From Theristus sp. LFF4_11 (taxonomy: Eukaryota > Nematoda > Chromadorea > Monhysterida > Xyalidae): a stretch of 64,000 bases of DNA. This document shows positions 63,709 through 64,000 of this stretch, one piece after another. Position 1 is the stretch's first letter. Each line of letters starts with the position of its first letter. Where the stretch lies: positions 1-64,000 of the forward strand of contig JASANC010001491.1 in NCBI GenBank assembly GCA_030248135.1. The letters run 5' to 3'. The notes below the pieces were generated by a model that was not told where the DNA came from, searched no databases, and worked only from the letters and a program-made list of their open reading frames with translations. Both the position numbers and the translations under genes were made by a program.

Positions 63709-64000
63709 CTGAATGTATGTGAAGCAATTGAACACGAGCAAGTGTCGAGAAATAAAATGAACTGATAAACAATGTCGATGCAAGTAAGAATCGATCGCAT
63801 TGAAAGGCGAGTGTGGAGAAAACTGAAGAACATTATTGCAGTATGGCAGAACGTTTGTCTGGAACAGTTGTGTTGTCTGCGAAATTTGCTTATTTGCTAC
63901 ATAAAAAGTGTTGTGTTTCTGTACTTCACATTGGCTCCCTTACGTGGTTATCATTAACGAATAATCAAAAAAATTAAAAAAAACAATTCTCACCACTATA
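63709..64000. other. Intron of the glutamate receptor gene running off the window
   Basis: No further upstream exon was found before the window ends. The amino-terminal receptor domain must lie beyond position 64000 on the minus strand. Confidence 0.6.

Overview
The window is animal nuclear DNA, most likely from a nematode. Genes are split by GT-AG introns whose acceptors often read TTTTCAG or TTTCAG, all gene products are metazoan families, and one gene encodes a precursor whose repeated peptide (KSAYVRFS-Gly-Lys-Arg) resembles the nematode FLP-6 peptide KSAYMRFamide. The species cannot be named from the sequence. Intergenic DNA and introns are crowded with small transposons and simple repeats.

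Layout. 1-4.17 kb: homopolymer-rich repeats, no gene. 4.17-8.13 kb (+): a Sam68/KHDRBS-like KH-domain RNA-binding protein. 8.23-10.05 kb: a hAT element with an 8-bp target duplication, carrying a broken transposase and a nested MITE. 12.66-20.25 kb (+): a Ser/Thr-rich protein of unknown family, 5' end not found. 20.57-21.48 kb: a foldback-type element with minisatellite arms. 24.83-34.35 kb (+), with an alternative last exon to 35.70 kb: a membrane mucin with signal peptide, 26 copies of a 34-residue repeat, SEA domain, transmembrane segment and cytoplasmic tail. 39.09-39.96 kb (+): the neuropeptide precursor. 40.9-51.2 kb (-): three tandem genes encoding a C-type lectin domain followed by an EGF-like module, all with the same exon plan; an uninterrupted 731-bp (AAC)n array lies against a splice donor of the first. 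52.2-53.9 kb (-): a Star-like type II membrane protein with an FkbM methyltransferase-like domain. 55.2-57.7 kb (-): a multi-pass membrane protein of unknown family. 58.5-63.7 kb (-): the ligand-binding and channel part of a kainate-type ionotropic glutamate receptor whose amino-terminal domain lies beyond the window.

All exon models were assembled by hand from splice signals and matching intron phases; for every multi-exon gene listed the phases close. Much of the surface and secreted content (glutamate receptor, neuropeptide, mucin, lectins, Star-like factor) points to neural and epithelial functions, but there is no operon-like spacing and no direct sign that the genes work together. The most interesting signals are the RFS-type neuropeptide precursor, a lysine at the Q/R site of the glutamate receptor, and a family of TA-inserting MITEs that carry CRE palindromes and twice sit exactly inside a splice donor.
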